A DNA stretch of 64,000 nt from Paenibacillus dauci (lineage in GTDB: Bacteria > Bacillota > Bacilli > Paenibacillales > Paenibacillaceae): contig NZ_LAQQ01000009.1 in NCBI RefSeq assembly GCF_000971985.1, positions 62,001 to 126,000 of the forward strand. The letters run 5' to 3'. The notes beneath the pieces were generated by a model, which saw nothing but the letters and a program-made list of their open reading frames with translations, did no database searches and was not told the DNA's origin. The translations under genes were made by a program, and so were the position numbers. Below, in pieces: positions 21,591 to 31,047 of this stretch (positions are counted from its first letter, which is position 1; each line of letters opens with the position of its first letter).

Positions 21591-21619
21591 ATTTTGCACT
21601 CGTGCAACTTATTTGTCAA
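21591..21619 (-). promoter_or_regulatory. mntH promoter with internal palindromic operator
   Basis: Minus strand: TTGACA (21619-21614), 17-bp spacer, CAAAAT (21596-21591). The palindrome TTGCACTCGTGCAA (21594-21607) fills the spacer and part of the -10 box. A metalloregulator such as MntR is the natural candidate. The rest of the 552-bp gap (21620-22021) shows nothing recognisable. Confidence 0.55.
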
Positions 21620-22021
21620 TAGCTAACCTTTATGGATGAGAGCAATTTAAAATTAAAATAATACCCCGTTGTTCCTCGTTACAAACTCCACTCTTACCTT
21701 TAACCAATTCAGTGTTTATTGGTTCACTTTTTCTGTAGAACTGCTGAGGGGCTCTATATTACTGCCTTGTCATCTGTTCCCGACCGGACACTTCAACTTG
21801 GAAAAACGTATAGTTTTTAGACATATTGTTAATAAGTCTAGACTTTATACAATAAAAGTCTTCCAAATTCCTAAAATAGGACTTCCTGTTTGCCGATGAA
21901 AAGAGAAGGGGAGCTTGTCTGGTTACTCTTTTAAGGTAAGACTGCTATCCAAGTCATATCGTATATAAGGTTTATTCAGATGATATATGGCACCTACAAT
22001 AGAAAAAGGGGAATACACACA

Positions 22022-22681
22022 ATGAAGAAATTAGTAACAGGAGTACTTACCGCAGCCTTACTATTTACCGGCAGTTCTGTCTATGCAGCAAGTTCCAACG
22101 TATACGAGCTTACCGAAGCGACTTATCCGATCATGGTCAATGGCAAAGAATATAACGATAGCTCCCTGCCTGCCCTAAGCTATAAAGGAAGTACATATAT
22201 ACCGCTTGCCAATATTGCTTCTCTCACCGGAGTAAAATACAAATGGAACAGTTCACTCAAGCAGGTCGAAATTGGTAATTCAGGCAATTCTGCTGCTATC
22301 ACCGATCCGGATGCGCAGGTACTGAATCAGATTCTCTCCAGATACAACGGTCCCTATTCCTTTGAATACAGTACCGAAGATATTCCGCCTGCAAGTCCTC
22401 CGACCACTTACAATGACTGGATCAACCAGAAGTCAGCCAAAGAGTCTGCGCTGGAAAGTGTCCTGCAAGATGTCAACGATCAATATTATCTGGCTTATGA
22501 ACTAACAGAAGTTACCTATCCTGTACTTGTTAACGGTCAGCCTTATAATGATGCCAAGCATCCTATTCTGAACTTCCAGAACAGCACTTACATTCCTTTG
22601 GCCAAAATCGGCGAACTGACCGGTGTGGACTATAAATGGAACAGTACTCTCAAACAAGTCGAAATCCATACTGCCAAATAA
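22022..22681 (+). CDS. Secreted protein with two copper-amine-oxidase N-terminal-like (stalk) domains
   Basis: A 219-residue exported protein. The Sec signal peptide is residues 1-22 (hydrophobic core, then VYA). It carries two similar copies of about 57 residues: residues 28-85 (YELTEATYPIMVNGKEYND to SSLKQVEI) and the C-terminal copy (YELTEVTYPVLVNGQPYND to STLKQVEI). Between them is a helical linker. Such domains are common on Paenibacillus envelope proteins, but usually accompany an enzyme; here they stand alone. AAAGGGGA precedes the ATG at 22022. Function unknown. Confidence 0.8.
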   Translation: MKKLVTGVLTAALLFTGSSVYAASSNVYELTEATYPIMVNGKEYNDSSLPALSYKGSTYIPLANIASLTGVKYKWNSSLKQVEIGNSGNSAAITDPDAQVLNQILSRYNGPYSFEYSTEDIPPASPPTTYNDWINQKSAKESALESVLQDVNDQYYLAYELTEVTYPVLVNGQPYNDAKHPILNFQNSTYIPLAKIGELTGVDYKWNSTLKQVEIHTAK

Positions 22682-22754
22682 TACAAACGTCTTTTCACCA
22701 GCACCTCATAATAGGTCTATGCAATCCGCAATAAAGCTATAGGCAGCCCAAACA

Positions 22755-22798
22755 GGACGCTTTTCTCCGCTATTCAAATGCTGGGAAAAGCGTTCTTT
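22755..22798 (+). terminator. Probable terminator
   Basis: GACGCTTTTC pairs with GAAAAGCGTTC (one bulge), followed by TTT, downstream of the stalk-domain gene. Confidence 0.6.
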
Positions 22799-22943
22799 GG
22801 CCTGTCTATGATTCCAGATAAACTTGCAGTTTTATTGCCGCCTCCAAAAGTAGTACAATAGGAGGCATAACGCGTTTCATTCCATTCCATTATTATGGAT
22901 GTTCACAAACACGATACCCACATTCGAGGAGGACGATTCATCT

Positions 22944-24299
22944 ATGAGTTATGCTACATATTTCCAGGAAAATCGCGAACAGCATCTGGCTGAACTAAAA
23001 GAGTGGTTATCTATTCCAAGTATCTCCGCCCTGTCCGAGCACAAACCGGATATGCTGCGTGCTGCCGAATGGCTGGCTGCTACCTTGACCCGTGCCGGTC
23101 TGGAGAATGTTAAAGTCAATGAAACCGCCGGTCATCCGATCGTAACTGCAGATCATCTGCATGCACCGGGCAAGCCGACTGTTCTCGTATATGGACACTA
23201 TGATGTTCAACCGGTTGATCCGCTGAACCTGTGGGAGACGCCTCCATTTGAACCAACGATTCGCGGAGACAAGTTGTTCGCCCGCGGCGCTACCGATGAC
23301 AAAGGCCAGGTATTCCTGCATATCAAAGCCGTAGAAGCGATCCTCAAACAGGAAGGTTCTCTGCCGGTTAATATCAAATTCTGTATCGAAGGTGAAGAGG
23401 AAATCTCCAGTGCCAATCTGCCGGGCTTCCTGGAAGCCAACAGCGAAGCACTGGCAGCTGATGCCGTTCTGATCTCCGATACTTCCCTGCTCGAGCGCGG
23501 CAAGCCGGCGATCAGTACAGGTCTGCGCGGACTGTGCTCGCTGGAAATCACGATTAATACAGCCAACACCGATCTGCATTCCGGTTCCTTTGGCGGCGGT
23601 GTTCCCAATGCGCTGCATGCGATGGTGGAACTGCTCGCTACGCTGCATGACCGTGACGGCAAAGTGCTCGTAGACGGATTCTACGACGATGTACTGCCAT
23701 TATCCGAGGAGATGCGCGCCGAGTTCGTGAAGCAGGACTTCAACGAGCAGCAGCTGCAGAGTGATCTGGGCCTGGAAGCGCTGCATGGCGAAGAAGGTTA
23801 CTCCTTTGTCGAGCGTGTAGGTGCGCGTCCAACATTGGAGCTGAACGGCGTATACGGTGGCTTCCAGGGTGAAGGCACCAAGACGGTTATTCCCAAAGAA
23901 GCCCATGCCAAAATCACCTGTCGCCTGGTCGCTGACCAGAATCCGCAGGATGTACTGGACAAAATTATTACTCACCTGGAAGCTGTGAAGCCAAATGGTG
24001 CCAAACTGACGATTACACCAGGCGAGAAAGCACGTGCCTTCAATATCGATCCATCCGGCGAACTGCTGCAAAAAGCGGCTGACGCGTATGCTGCTGTATA
24101 CGGTACACGTGCCCTGTTCACCAAAGATGGCGGTTCGATCCCGATCGTGGAAGAATTCTCCCGCGTGATCGCGCCAACTGTTGTGCTGATGGGCTTCGGT
24201 CTGCCGGATGAGAATCTGCATGCACCGAACGAACATTTCAATCTGGAGAACTTTGATAAAGGCATGCTGACAATTGTCGAGTTCCTGAATCAGGTATAA
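22944..24299 (+). CDS. M20-family dipeptidase / metallopeptidase
   Basis: A 451-residue co-catalytic zinc peptidase of the M20 family (CNDP/PepV-like dipeptidases). The ligands are visible in order: VYGHYDVQP (His, with catalytic Asp), GATDDKGQ (bridging Asp), EGEEEISS (catalytic and ligand Glu), LISDTS (Asp) and NLHAPNEHF (final His). A lid domain with TDLHSGSFGGGVPNALHA lies in the middle. Cytoplasmic, no signal. The ATG at 22944 is preferred because AGGAGG lies 11 nt upstream; the frame is open further up without a site. Confidence 0.92.
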   Translation: MSYATYFQENREQHLAELKEWLSIPSISALSEHKPDMLRAAEWLAATLTRAGLENVKVNETAGHPIVTADHLHAPGKPTVLVYGHYDVQPVDPLNLWETPPFEPTIRGDKLFARGATDDKGQVFLHIKAVEAILKQEGSLPVNIKFCIEGEEEISSANLPGFLEANSEALAADAVLISDTSLLERGKPAISTGLRGLCSLEITINTANTDLHSGSFGGGVPNALHAMVELLATLHDRDGKVLVDGFYDDVLPLSEEMRAEFVKQDFNEQQLQSDLGLEALHGEEGYSFVERVGARPTLELNGVYGGFQGEGTKTVIPKEAHAKITCRLVADQNPQDVLDKIITHLEAVKPNGAKLTITPGEKARAFNIDPSGELLQKAADAYAAVYGTRALFTKDGGSIPIVEEFSRVIAPTVVLMGFGLPDENLHAPNEHFNLENFDKGMLTIVEFLNQV

Positions 24300-24323
24300 T
24301 TCCAACCGGATTGCAGATCTTCT

Positions 24324-24352
24324 CCCAGCGGTCGGTTACTACCGACCCTGGG
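24324..24352 (+). terminator. Strong hairpin after the M20 peptidase gene
   Basis: CCCAG(C)GGTCGGT and ACCGACC-CTGGG form a 12-bp stem with a TACT loop but no T-run follows. It may be a transcript-end stabiliser rather than a classical terminator. Confidence 0.45.
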
Positions 24353-24468
24353 CCTTCAACTCGATCGGATAAGAAAACACCTCATAAATACCATTAAAAT
24401 GCACTTCTTAAAATAGACATTGGAACCCGCTGGGGTAAACTAATGAACTTTAGGAGGTGTATTTTTTT

Positions 24469-24507
24469 ATGATACAAAGCCTATCTGGTTCCCCTGAGGG
24501 AAAATAG
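24469..24507 (+). other. Twelve-codon open frame with a perfect ribosome binding site
   Basis: TAGGAGG precedes ATG at 24469 and the frame MIQSLSGSPEGK stops at 24507. The start of a gene seems to be left with no continuation. The stretch 24380-24560 may be a decayed mobile-element end or a leader peptide; the remaining gap to 24652 shows nothing else. Confidence 0.25.
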
Positions 24508-24652
24508 AAAGCCGTTAAATGTAATTACCGCTGACTCACTGGAGAACTCCAATTATAAATAATTAAGATTCCATTGCTAGCCGAACTTGATTGTTTATAA
24601 CAGTCCTGTATTATAGGATGAACATTGCTTCGCAAGGAAAGGAGTATGGTCT

Positions 24653-24856
24653 ATGTCTGAAAATGCAGTATCTTCTGACTCTATGTACATTGGAACATCA
24701 TTTTTAACTTACTTTCCCTTTATTCAGTGGATTGTCTATTTCATTATGCTTGTAGTAGGCTTTATTTTTCTATTGAAGATCAGTCTTCGGTTAATTAAAT
24801 ATCTTGATTTGTTAATTGAAGAAAAGAAAGCTAAGAAAAACGATTCTGCTATATAA
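24653..24856 (+). CDS. Small single-span membrane protein
   Basis: A 67-residue protein with AAAGGAG 8 nt before the ATG. One long hydrophobic segment (about residues 22-46, FPFIQWIVYFIMLVVGFIFL) is followed by a basic, helical tail ending in EEKKAKKNDSAI. This gives an N-out or N-in single-pass topology with a charged cytoplasmic tail. I do not recognise a family. Monocistronic, followed by a hairpin terminator. Confidence 0.65.
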   Translation: MSENAVSSDSMYIGTSFLTYFPFIQWIVYFIMLVVGFIFLLKISLRLIKYLDLLIEEKKAKKNDSAI

Positions 24857-24889
24857 AAGATCGATCAGTTGGACATGTTGAATTTAAAA

Positions 24890-24933
24890 AAGAAGGAGTG
24901 TACAGAATTCAATCCTTCTGTATACTCCTTCTT
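24890..24933. terminator. Terminator between the small membrane protein gene and patB
   Basis: AAGAAGGAGT(G)TACAG pairs with CTGTA(T)ACTCCTTCTT. The T-run is better on the minus strand. Confidence 0.75.
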
Positions 24934-25107
24934 AATTTAATATTCTACTTAATTCTTATTATAAGCCAGATTCAAACCATTTATTGTAGCCTGACCATTA
25001 ACTAATTTAGTCTAATTACCAGGTAAGACAATTTGATTGGTTTTACAAGTGATATTTTTCTCTGAAAAGTTGAAATCATTTCTGTACCAGCAGGTCACAA
25101 CCCGAAT

Positions 25108-26346
25108 TCAGGCATTGGCTTCGCTGGATACCTGTTCAGCAACCTTCGGACTGCCTTCTGTACGCCACTGTTCCAACGCGCTACGAAGACGTTCCATAGC
25201 TTCTTCCAGTAGACGACGGGAGCAGGCCACATTCAGACGCATATACCCTTCACCGGCTGTCCCAAAGGCGCGTCCGTCATTAAGCGCAATCCGTGCCTTG
25301 TGCAGCAGGAAGGATACCAGATCCGCCTGTTCCATGCCCAGCTTGCGGAAATCTATCCACATCAGGTAGGTCGCTTCTGGCATATTCACCGACACTTCCG
25401 GCAGATGCTCAGTGATGTACTGCTGTACATATTCCATATTGGCACGCATATACTGCATACACTGTTCCAGCCATTCGTGGCCTTCCGTATAAGCAGCCTC
25501 TGTCGCTGCCGCACCGAACTGGCTAATATGTCCCACGCCAAAGTTGTTGATCTTCAGCGCAAACGCATCACGCAGCTCCGGATTCGGAATAATCACATTG
25601 GATGTATTCAATCCGGCAATATTAAACGTCTTGCTCGGTGCGGTACAGATAATACTGCGGTTCTTCGCCTGCTCGGAAAGCATCGCATATGGAATATGCT
25701 GGTTCGGTTCAAAGACAAGATCGCCATGGATTTCATCCGATACTACAATCACATTGTATTTCTCGCACAGCGCATCCACACGCTCCAGCTCTTCCCGGCT
25801 CCATACCCGGCCGATCGGATTATGCGGACTGCAGAGGATCAGCAGTTTTACTTGGTCACTGCTCAGTGCCTGTTCCAGCTGCTCCAGATCCATTACATAC
25901 TCACCGTTCTCCTGCAGCTGGAGCGGATTCTCGACAACTTCGCGTCCATGACCAGTCACTACGCTGTAAAACGGAGGATATACCGGGGTCTGGATAACCA
26001 CTTGATCGCCATGCTCGGTAAAAGTCTGCACCGCAAAATTCAGTGCAGTCACTACTCCCGGCGTAAATACGACCCAATCCTTTTCAATCTCCCAGCCGTG
26101 TCTGTTTTTCATCCACTCCTGAAGAGCACGGTAATAATTTTCCGATTGGAAAGAGTAACCGACTACGCCGTGTTCTGCACTTTTCTTGAGTGCATTCTGT
26201 ACCGATTCCGGTGCGGCAAAGTCCATATCCGCTACCCACAGCGGCAGTACATCCTCTGTACCGAATAACTTCTGCAGCTGGTCCCATTTGGCCGAGTTGG
26301 TATTGATCCGCTCCGGGGGATGATCAAAACGTTGTGTATAGTCCAT
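25108..26346 (-). CDS. patB: MalY/PatB-family PLP aminotransferase, cystathionine beta-lyase type
   Basis: A 412-residue fold-type I PLP enzyme. Seen features are LPLWVADMDFA at the substrate mouth, VVFTPGVV, the SPHNPIGRVW turn, VVSDEIHGDLVF (PLP-ring Asp), the Schiff-base Lys in CTAPSKTFNIAGL, and the final RLNVACSR with the carboxylate-binding Arg. Members split cystathionine or cysteine (C-S lyase) and some act as aminotransferases. GGAGG lies before the ATG. No methionine or cysteine genes are adjacent, so the physiological substrate is unsure. Confidence 0.88.
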   Translation of the reverse strand: MDYTQRFDHPPERINTNSAKWDQLQKLFGTEDVLPLWVADMDFAAPESVQNALKKSAEHGVVGYSFQSENYYRALQEWMKNRHGWEIEKDWVVFTPGVVTALNFAVQTFTEHGDQVVIQTPVYPPFYSVVTGHGREVVENPLQLQENGEYVMDLEQLEQALSSDQVKLLILCSPHNPIGRVWSREELERVDALCEKYNVIVVSDEIHGDLVFEPNQHIPYAMLSEQAKNRSIICTAPSKTFNIAGLNTSNVIIPNPELRDAFALKINNFGVGHISQFGAAATEAAYTEGHEWLEQCMQYMRANMEYVQQYITEHLPEVSVNMPEATYLMWIDFRKLGMEQADLVSFLLHKARIALNDGRAFGTAGEGYMRLNVACSRRLLEEAMERLRSALEQWRTEGSPKVAEQVSSEANA

Positions 26347-26587
26347 CTGTTAACCTCCGTTTCGGCGCGTATGCTGTCTGATGCCTCGCATAGTCACGCT
26401 CCATATTTAGCAGGATGCCATCCAGGCACACCCTTTATCCCAAAATGAAATCAAGATTAGCCTTATCATAACATGTTTGCAAGTAAGGGAAAACATGGAC
26501 TGACGTCACGCAGACACTGTAAAATAGAACCAAATATTGTATCTGCATATATGAACGGATTGCCGATCCTACCCAAAGGAGGCTACC

Positions 26588-27202
26588 ATGTTAAAACGTT
26601 TTGTATGGAAAGAAAATGATATCTATTCGATCCAGCTCACCGGAGAACAGTATATTCTGGCACAATTGCTGACCAAACCCTATGCTGCCTTTTTTAATAT
26701 TCAGAGTGCCTCAGCAGATTTCAGTGATGCTGCTGTAGATATCCGGCAGGCTGCTCCACTGGGTGTCTGCATGGTATTAAAGGACTTTTTCAAAAAATGT
26801 GCTATACACAAAATGCCCGCTTCCGTGGGATATAGACAGGAAATCGCTATTCCGGAGCTATTTATAAGCCCGGACAGAGAGCAGTGGTTCCAGCGCTCCG
26901 AGGTTAACGAAGCAGAGCGAATATATAATCTGGTCCGTATTGATCCGGTAGCTGGTGATCAGGGGATTATAGGCAATGAGATTGTCATATATGATATTGT
27001 CAGGCATCATCCTGAGCTCGTACATACCTATGAGATGGTTGGATATAATACCGGCTATGAACTGATTCGTCGTTTGCTGCTTTCGGTAGAGCATAACCGC
27101 TGGATAGACCCTGCCAGAGAAAAATTGCTGGTTGGCCAAGATCTTTATCCTTTGCAGACGCTGGACGAATTATGGCATATCGGCGTCCCCCGCTATGTAT
27201 AG
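26588..27202 (+). CDS. Imm26-like hypothetical protein, 204 aa
   Basis: A soluble 204-residue protein. Its N-terminal line KENDIYSIQLTGEQYILAQLL resembles the opening strands of Immunity protein 26 (typically GDIFSIPL..GxYAFGxVL). A second half holds EIVIYDIVRHHPELVHTYEMVGY. No toxin gene is next to it, so it would be an orphan immunity or general binding domain. AAAGGAGG lies 5 nt before the ATG. The family call is made from memory of the pattern only. Confidence 0.55.
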   Translation: MLKRFVWKENDIYSIQLTGEQYILAQLLTKPYAAFFNIQSASADFSDAAVDIRQAAPLGVCMVLKDFFKKCAIHKMPASVGYRQEIAIPELFISPDREQWFQRSEVNEAERIYNLVRIDPVAGDQGIIGNEIVIYDIVRHHPELVHTYEMVGYNTGYELIRRLLLSVEHNRWIDPAREKLLVGQDLYPLQTLDELWHIGVPRYV

Positions 27203-27311
27203 CTCACCGAAGATAACCGGCTGGAAAAGACAGGCAGATGTGAAGATCATCCATTGCACTATCGAAAAATAATGCCAAAACCATGAAAATAATGATCCGC
27301 GATTCTATCAC

Positions 27312-27347
27312 AAAAACCAGACTGCCGTTGATGACAGTCTGGTTTTT
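27312..27347. terminator. Bidirectional terminator
   Basis: AAAAACCAGACTG and CAGTCTGGTTTTT make a perfect 13-bp stem with a 10-nt loop between two convergent genes. Confidence 0.9.
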
Positions 27348-27430
27348 ATTTCTGTGTGTTGTTTGTGCTTCGTGTTGCCGATCATTATTCACAAATGCTT
27401 CTGTCTGTTCGGTCAGATCCGATCTACCTT

Positions 27431-28069
27431 TTAAATCAAATCCAGAATCTCGTCTACACGTTCCAGACGGTAATCGGCATCCTGGGAATGCAGTCCTGCA
27501 TCACCGACAGCAGCCACGTTCATGCCGCCGGCAATCGCTGCCTGTACACCAGCTTCCGCATCTTCTACGACAAGGCATTCTTCCGGCGGTACACCAAGAC
27601 GTTCGGCTGCCAGCAGGAATACTTCCGGATCGGGCTTGCTGCGGGTAATATCATTACCGTCTGCTACTGCATCAAATGCATCGGCCAATCCGATCTGCTT
27701 GAGGATCGTAGGTGTATTTTTGCTGGAGGAACCAATCGCGATTTTGACACCGCGTTTTTTCAGTTCATCGATTGTATGTTTGGCTCCCGGCAGCAGATCA
27801 TCCGGTTTTACTTCAGACAGGGATTCCCTGTAGTATGTGTTTTTACGTTCGGCCAGTGCGATTTTCTCTTCCGGAGTGTAGGTACGCTCTGCCTTTTCCA
27901 GAATAATCTCCAGGCTCTCCATCCGGCTCACACCGCGCAGACGGTTGTTGATCGTCTCATTGAACTTGATACCTTCTTCGTCGCTCATCTTTTTCCAAGC
28001 CTGATAATGGTACTGATCGGTAGATACGATAACTCCATCCAAATCGAATATTACAGCTTTGATCGTCAT
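27431..28069 (-). CDS. pgmB: Beta-phosphoglucomutase
   Basis: A 212-residue HAD-superfamily enzyme. Motif I is VIFDLDGVIVSTD (nucleophile and acid Asp). The cap domain with RLRGVSRMESLEIIL is the beta-PGM signature. Motif II is GSSSKN, motif III KPDPEVFL, motif IV VVEDAEAGVQAA. It converts beta-glucose-1-phosphate to glucose-6-phosphate. The usual partner, a maltose or trehalose phosphorylase, is not in the window. GAGGAGG precedes the ATG. Confidence 0.92.
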   Translation of the reverse strand: MTIKAVIFDLDGVIVSTDQYHYQAWKKMSDEEGIKFNETINNRLRGVSRMESLEIILEKAERTYTPEEKIALAERKNTYYRESLSEVKPDDLLPGAKHTIDELKKRGVKIAIGSSSKNTPTILKQIGLADAFDAVADGNDITRSKPDPEVFLLAAERLGVPPEECLVVEDAEAGVQAAIAGGMNVAAVGDAGLHSQDADYRLERVDEILDLI

Positions 28070-28243
28070 AATTGCTTCCTCCTCTGATTCGCTTTCTGTT
28101 CGTCAGCTTGCTGGATCATTATGAATGATGAAATCCTACTGATATATGGAATATAAACAGATTCGATGAAAAGCAAGCTGGTTCCTGTTATTAAATATGC
28201 AGTATGTATGAAGCAAAAATGCCAAATCCCGCAGTAAACAGGC

Positions 28244-28275
28244 AAATCCGGCAGGAATAAGAACCTGCCGGATTT
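28244..28275. terminator. Terminator
   Basis: AAATCCGGCAGG pairs with CCTGCCGGATTT around an 8-nt loop. The T-run is longer on the plus strand, but the nearest 3' end is the minus-strand secreted protein gene. Confidence 0.75.
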
Positions 28276-28356
28276 TTTGCGGAAATATTCAATGGATGAT
28301 ATACAGGTCTATCTGCAGCAGCATATCTGACTGCTTCATCGTACCTTGCTGCGCAC

Positions 28357-31047
28357 TTACTGTCTGGAGACTGACACATACCCAAAGTCCGGCAGTAGAC
28401 TGCCCAGTTGGTCCTTGAGCTGCTCGGGAGCACCTCCATTTGTTTTTGCATATTTGATCTGTACATTACTGCCGCCAGCAAGCGCTTGTCTGAGATTCGC
28501 GTAGTATGGATCGTTAAGATTGATCCGCAGTATATGACGCTGCGACAGATCACTGCCGGCAGGCTGGACAAAACCACGTAGTGGATAATCGGTACCATCT
28601 ACTCGTACCGTCACCCCTGCGAGCATGCCTGGCTGATCACTAAAAGCATAATTTTGGGCAAATGTCAGCCGAAGCTGTGCACTAGCAGCCGTGTAAATGA
28701 CTGATGGGGCACCGGGTTTTGGCATCTCGATAATCGTGGTACGGAGCCGATCCGGCGGATACAGATCGCCAACCCAATCATGAATATTGTCTGTATTGAA
28801 CCAGAAGACAGGCTTCTCTCCCGATGCCGGAAGCGGCTGGGCAAAATCCATCACAAAATGGAAGCCCGTCTGCAGACGATTAGTTGTATCGACTGAATTG
28901 AAATATTCGGTCGGCACGTAGACCGGATGATAATCGGTACCATTGATACGGACATTCAGCCGATTCTTGAATTCATCGATGTCCATCTCGGTGTTGCTGT
29001 GGAATCCCCAACCAGGCAGTATATTGATGCTCAGCTTGGTACGGTCCGAACTGAGTACGGCATCTGCCACATCATAATTACCTACAAATCCTACCGGTTC
29101 ATCCTGGAACATATCTACCGGATGATAGTATTTATCGGTGGTGAGCCGATCTCCATGATAGCTTAACTGCAGCCCGGAGAGGTCGACAGGCGTAATATCC
29201 TTGACCTGGAGGATAATCGCATAACGATCCCGATAGATGCCCCATCGACTCTCAATCCGCGTTGGCGGCGCCACGCTTACCTTGGTAATCTGCCCACGAC
29301 TGAGCTGGTAATCGCTACTCAGTGGCAGCTGATCGGCTGCCCACTCTTCCGGGTATACGTAGAGGGGACGATCATAATAGACGTAGATCGTATCGAGTGC
29401 ACGGTTAATATAGATATTTTCGAGTTCTGCCGATTGATATACGGCACGATCCCGATAGATCTGGTTGTACTGCACCATCGTAACCGCCGGAGAGACGTAC
29501 TGCCTGGATTTGTCCACAATCACAAAACCGACGCGTGCATAATGAAAACCGGTGCTGTCAATATCGATACCTGTATTGATATCCTGTACCTTGCCTACCT
29601 GTGCAGCTGTAATATTCTGATACGGCCAGGCCACGGCATTGGCAGACGCTCTGTACGTATTGCCTCCATGCCCTTCCATAACCGCCTGAACCGTTAATAC
29701 CGCTCTATCTTCGTCGTACATGATAACCGGTGTACCTTTGGAGACGACCATATAGACTTCTCCCGGTTGGCTCAATGCATAACGGGCATGAATCTGTCCA
29801 TTTTTTACATACATCTCCGGGTACCCTTTTTGAAAATAAGGATCTGCTTGTCCAACGATCCCCACAGATGTTGACCCTTCTGCCTGAACAAGCAGCGCAT
29901 AGCTCTTGGTGGCGACGACCTGATCGCTGAGAATGGCTGTCAGTGTAACTTCCTGGTCATCACGTGCTGCCCGGGAGACTACACCTGCGCTGGTCATAAC
30001 AGCATCATTATCGCTTTTCCAGCTGATCGTTACGCCTGGATACTCCGGCAGTGAAGCGGGCAGCTTGAGCGACCCTCGCAGGGTACGCTTGTCGGCAGGG
30101 AAATACCGTGATTCAATCGCCGTGAAAATCTGCTCTGCTTTGCCGGAGCGGGCAATCTTCTCGGTTGGCGGGCTCAGTGCAGATCCACTGGCTGTCTGTT
30201 CATTCGTCTGAATATGGACACGAATGAACTTGCCGGCATCCTCTTCGACCGGACGATACTGGGAAGCTGTCGCTCCCTTGATTACAATATAGGCTCCAGC
30301 GGCAGAGTTACTGCGATACCACTGGTAACGTACAGCAGGAGCTTGACCGGATAGTGGACGGCCATAGCCAATTTCTCCGGCACTCAGCAGCGCACCCACT
30401 TCGGCAGGTCCCTTAATCGCGCCGATCTTCTCGACCGTTACTGTGCCTGCAGGACGGTACACCATGAATACGTTGACATCTGCATAACCTGGTCTTGCAA
30501 ACAGCAGCTCAAATGGAGCAATTCGGCTGGCCGATGACAGATCCAGCTTGAATACAAATTGACCGGTTCCGCTACCTGTCACCGAATCGGTAACATACGA
30601 GATTGGATAGGGCTGACCATTCACCGTCAGCTTCACCCCGGAAGACGAATCCAGCGGACGGCCAGCACTATCGGTCAGGCTGATCGTGGTATATACAGAA
30701 TAAGTAACCGACGTAACACTGCGGCGCAGCGCCTGCGAACTGGTCAGTACATACTCATAGCTGTTTTTCTGGATCAACGATCGGTCCCTTGCAGCTATAC
30801 TGATCGCTTCATTGTTCGCCTGGGTCGCCGGATCGACAGGAAGCTGCGTACCGGTGCCGATATCTTCATATTTGGCTAGTCCGACATGAAATACCGAAGG
30901 GCTGACAGCCGGTGCCATATCGCTATTGTCTGCAGATGGGGAAGATAACGTTGCTTCCGGCGCAGCGAGCGAATAACCCGAATTGGAAATGAGCAGCAGG
31001 ATGGCACAGAGCCATACCAACCATGTATACCGTTTACGCTTGTTCAT
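28357..31047 (-). CDS. Large secreted multidomain protein with Ig-like domains
   Basis: An 896-residue exported protein. The signal peptide is about residues 1-29 (KRKRYTW, hydrophobic core, SLAA). A central region (about 215-300) with VGALLSAG..RYQWYRSNSAAGAYIVIKGATASQY is an Ig-like fold common in Paenibacillus surface proteins. It is followed by an atrophied-Ig segment (SLKLPASLPEYPGVTISWKSDND). The C-terminal 450 residues are beta-rich with no motif I can name. No LPXTG or S-layer (SLH) domain is seen, so it is probably released. No catalytic motif was recognised. A GAGGAGAG site precedes the ATG. Confidence 0.75.
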   Translation of the reverse strand: MNKRKRYTWLVWLCAILLLISNSGYSLAAPEATLSSPSADNSDMAPAVSPSVFHVGLAKYEDIGTGTQLPVDPATQANNEAISIAARDRSLIQKNSYEYVLTSSQALRRSVTSVTYSVYTTISLTDSAGRPLDSSSGVKLTVNGQPYPISYVTDSVTGSGTGQFVFKLDLSSASRIAPFELLFARPGYADVNVFMVYRPAGTVTVEKIGAIKGPAEVGALLSAGEIGYGRPLSGQAPAVRYQWYRSNSAAGAYIVIKGATASQYRPVEEDAGKFIRVHIQTNEQTASGSALSPPTEKIARSGKAEQIFTAIESRYFPADKRTLRGSLKLPASLPEYPGVTISWKSDNDAVMTSAGVVSRAARDDQEVTLTAILSDQVVATKSYALLVQAEGSTSVGIVGQADPYFQKGYPEMYVKNGQIHARYALSQPGEVYMVVSKGTPVIMYDEDRAVLTVQAVMEGHGGNTYRASANAVAWPYQNITAAQVGKVQDINTGIDIDSTGFHYARVGFVIVDKSRQYVSPAVTMVQYNQIYRDRAVYQSAELENIYINRALDTIYVYYDRPLYVYPEEWAADQLPLSSDYQLSRGQITKVSVAPPTRIESRWGIYRDRYAIILQVKDITPVDLSGLQLSYHGDRLTTDKYYHPVDMFQDEPVGFVGNYDVADAVLSSDRTKLSINILPGWGFHSNTEMDIDEFKNRLNVRINGTDYHPVYVPTEYFNSVDTTNRLQTGFHFVMDFAQPLPASGEKPVFWFNTDNIHDWVGDLYPPDRLRTTIIEMPKPGAPSVIYTAASAQLRLTFAQNYAFSDQPGMLAGVTVRVDGTDYPLRGFVQPAGSDLSQRHILRINLNDPYYANLRQALAGGSNVQIKYAKTNGGAPEQLKDQLGSLLPDFGYVSVSRQ

